7,798 bases of DNA from Betaproteobacteria bacterium. GTDB lineage: Bacteria > Pseudomonadota > Gammaproteobacteria > Burkholderiales > Rhodocyclaceae. The notes under the pieces were generated by a model. The model saw nothing but the letters and a program-made list of their open reading frames with translations. It was not told where the DNA came from and made no database searches. Position numbers and translations under genes: made by a program. Where the stretch lies: positions 1 to 7,798 of the forward strand of contig JAGWUW010000114.1 of the NCBI GenBank assembly GCA_028868235.1, given 5' to 3'. Of this stretch, positions 6,508 to 7,798 are shown in pieces. Numbering within the stretch: position 1 is the stretch's first letter; each line of letters opens with the position of its first letter.

Positions 6508-7725
6508 TTACCCGTGCCGCAACCGGGAAACGCGGCGGTAGAGCAGGTAGCCGCACACCGAAAGGCTGGCACAGCCGAGAATGACCCAGGCCATCGGGCG
6601 ACCGCTGCCGTCATGAAGAAAATTGACCGCTGCACTGGCCCACATGCCAAAACCGAACTGGCTGGAACCGAACAATGCCGCAGATGCCCCGGCATTTTGC
6701 GGATAGCGGGCCATCAGCAAGCCGACGCAATTGGCGCCGAGCAAGCCAGTCATGCTGACGACGATGAACAACCCACCCATCACCGCCGACAAGCCGCTGG
6801 CCCCGGTCCCGGTTGCCATGGCAAACACCAGCAGCATGGCGCCGGCCAAGCCACAGAAACTGCCAATACCAGCCATCACCGCCGCGCCGTGCGTCTTGAC
6901 CAGACGGCTGTTGAAGTAATTGGCACCAAAAATACCCAAGGCATTGACAGCGAACACCAGGCCGTAGGCAGTCGGCGACAGCTGCTGCAAGTCGATGAAA
7001 TAGAACGGGCTGGCTGTGATATAGGCGAACATGGCCGCGAACGACATACCGCCGGCCAACAGCAAGCCAAGGGCTACCGGGTCGAGCGCTATCCGTCCGT
7101 ACGCGGCAAAAGCGGCAGCCAGCGATAATTGCCCACGATGCTCGGCAGGTAGAGTTTCGGGCAACATGCGCCAGACTACCGCCAGACTGAGCAGCCCCCA
7201 GACCAGCACAGCAGCAAAAGTACCGCGCCAACCGAAACCGGCGAGCAGCGCGCTACCGAGTATCGGGGCAAGGAGCGGAGCAACGGCTGTCACCATTGCC
7301 ATCAACGACAGCGTGCGGATGGCCTCGGTCTGGGAATAAACATCCCGTACCACGGCCCGGGCCAACACCGATGCCGCCCCGCCCCCCAGTGCCTGGGCGA
7401 AGCGGGCGACAATCAGCTGCTCAACAGCGGAGGCCAACAGGCAAGCCAGGCTGGCCAGCGAAAACAGGGCGATGCCGGTCAGCATTACGGTTCGCCGCCC
7501 GTAGCGATCCGAGATCGGGCCGTAGAACAGCATGCCAACGGCAAAGCCGGCCAGAAACACGGTAATCGACGACTGCACAGCCTCCGGCGATGCGGCCAGT
7601 CCAGCAGCCATGGCCGGCAAAGCCGGCAAATAGAGGTCGATGGCCAGCGGTCCAAAAGCAACCAGCGCGCCGAGCAGCAAAATGAAACGGCCCTCGCGGG
7701 CCGCTTCGATAGGGGGATTTGTCAT
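6508..7725 (-). CDS. Bcr/CflA-family multidrug efflux MFS transporter
   Basis: This inner-membrane drug:proton antiporter belongs to the Bcr/CflA branch of the 12-helix MFS. Numbered from the ATG chosen here (405 residues), the family hallmark AIDLYLPALP is in helix 1 (28-37), motif A GPISDRYGRRTVML follows helix 2 (69-82), then LIVARFAQALGGGAASVLARAVVRDVY and the antiporter-type motif around APLLAPILGS. SFAAMFAYITASPFYFI starts the second half, and NSRLVKTHG, FGSSQFGFG and a basic tail close it. An alternative ATG at 7741-7743 would add six residues but falls inside the 3' arm of a strong hairpin and has no spaced ribosome binding site. The ATG at 7723-7725 gives a usual-length N-terminus, though it also lacks a clear Shine-Dalgarno. 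Known relatives export bicyclomycin, chloramphenicol, sulfonamides or cysteine; the substrate here is unknown. The next MFS gene starts nine bases downstream. Confidence 0.9.
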   Translation of the reverse strand: MTNPPIEAAREGRFILLLGALVAFGPLAIDLYLPALPAMAAGLAASPEAVQSSITVFLAGFAVGMLFYGPISDRYGRRTVMLTGIALFSLASLACLLASAVEQLIVARFAQALGGGAASVLARAVVRDVYSQTEAIRTLSLMAMVTAVAPLLAPILGSALLAGFGWRGTFAAVLVWGLLSLAVVWRMLPETLPAEHRGQLSLAAAFAAYGRIALDPVALGLLLAGGMSFAAMFAYITASPFYFIDLQQLSPTAYGLVFAVNALGIFGANYFNSRLVKTHGAAVMAGIGSFCGLAGAMLLVFAMATGTGASGLSAVMGGLFIVVSMTGLLGANCVGLLMARYPQNAGASAALFGSSQFGFGMWASAAVNFLHDGSGRPMAWVILGCASLSVCGYLLYRRVSRLRHG

Positions 7726-7738
7726 CGGATGGAGAATC

Positions 7739-7764
7739 GCCATTCCCGCAAAGCCGGGAATGGC
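7739..7764 (-). terminator. Strong hairpin upstream of the Bcr-type gene
   Basis: GCCATTCCCG (7739-7748) and CGGGAATGGC (7755-7764) form a perfect 10-bp stem with a 6-base loop. On the minus strand it starts 11 bases after the stop of the preceding gene fragment and ends 13 bases before the chosen Bcr start. The tail (GATTCTCC) is not a proper U tract, so it may be a weak terminator, an attenuator or a processing site. Confidence 0.5.
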
Positions 7765-7775
7765 GTGATATGTGG

Positions 7776-7798
7776 TTACAGGCCGCCCAGCGCCAGAT
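7776..7798 (-). CDS. 3' end of an unidentified upstream gene
   Basis: The minus-strand frame entering from the right edge reads LALGGL and then TAA (7776-7778). A hairpin follows 11 bases later, as expected after a gene end. Six codons are too few to identify a product, and the stop could be chance. Confidence 0.3.

Noticed and set aside
5833..7128. A 431-codon open frame on the plus strand antisense to both MFS genes
   Set aside because: Its translation is dominated by Q, H, R, G and T without any recognisable domain. It crosses the junction of two well-supported genes, and its openness is explained by the high GC of their third codon positions.

Overview
The window looks like a high-GC (roughly 60%, estimated by eye) chromosomal segment of a Gram-negative, probably betaproteobacterial organism. 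A member of the Rhodocyclales (Dechloromonas/Azonexus-like) is my best guess. It rests on the codon use, a GspE/PilB-type ATPase, a bacteriohemerythrin fused to a histidine kinase, and tightly packed transporter genes. No marker gene in the window fixes the taxonomy.

Layout: two genes run on the plus strand (1-3077) and everything else runs on the minus strand (about 3128-7798), so the two blocks converge near 3080-3130. The plus block is the 3' two thirds of a type II secretion/type IV pilus-family ATPase, followed three bases later by a soluble hemerythrin-PAS-histidine kinase. The kinase's ribosome binding site lies inside the end of the ATPase gene, so the two are probably co-translated. 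No response regulator follows the kinase. Instead there is a 17-codon reading frame overlapping its stop, a perfect inverted repeat, and the wreck of a PaaI-type hotdog thioesterase gene on the opposite strand, which keeps its frame but carries two amber stops.

The minus block, read right to left, starts with the last codons of an unidentified gene and a strong hairpin. Then come a Bcr/CflA-type drug exporter, a second MFS exporter of the EntS-like (MFS_3) type, a small HbpS/GlcG-like (DUF336) protein overlapping it by 11 bases, an acetylornithine-type class III aminotransferase, and finally the thioesterase pseudogene. The two exporters and the HbpS-like gene are packed like one operon. The aminotransferase has its own Shine-Dalgarno sequence, a possible -10 box and a hairpin just after its stop.

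I do not see a clearly new biological system. The points most worth attention are the oxygen/redox-type hemerythrin sensor kinase coupled to a pilus/secretion ATPase without an adjacent response regulator, the freshly decayed thioesterase, and the exporter plus HbpS-like cluster. I see no tRNA, rRNA, CRISPR, insertion sequence or phage feature.
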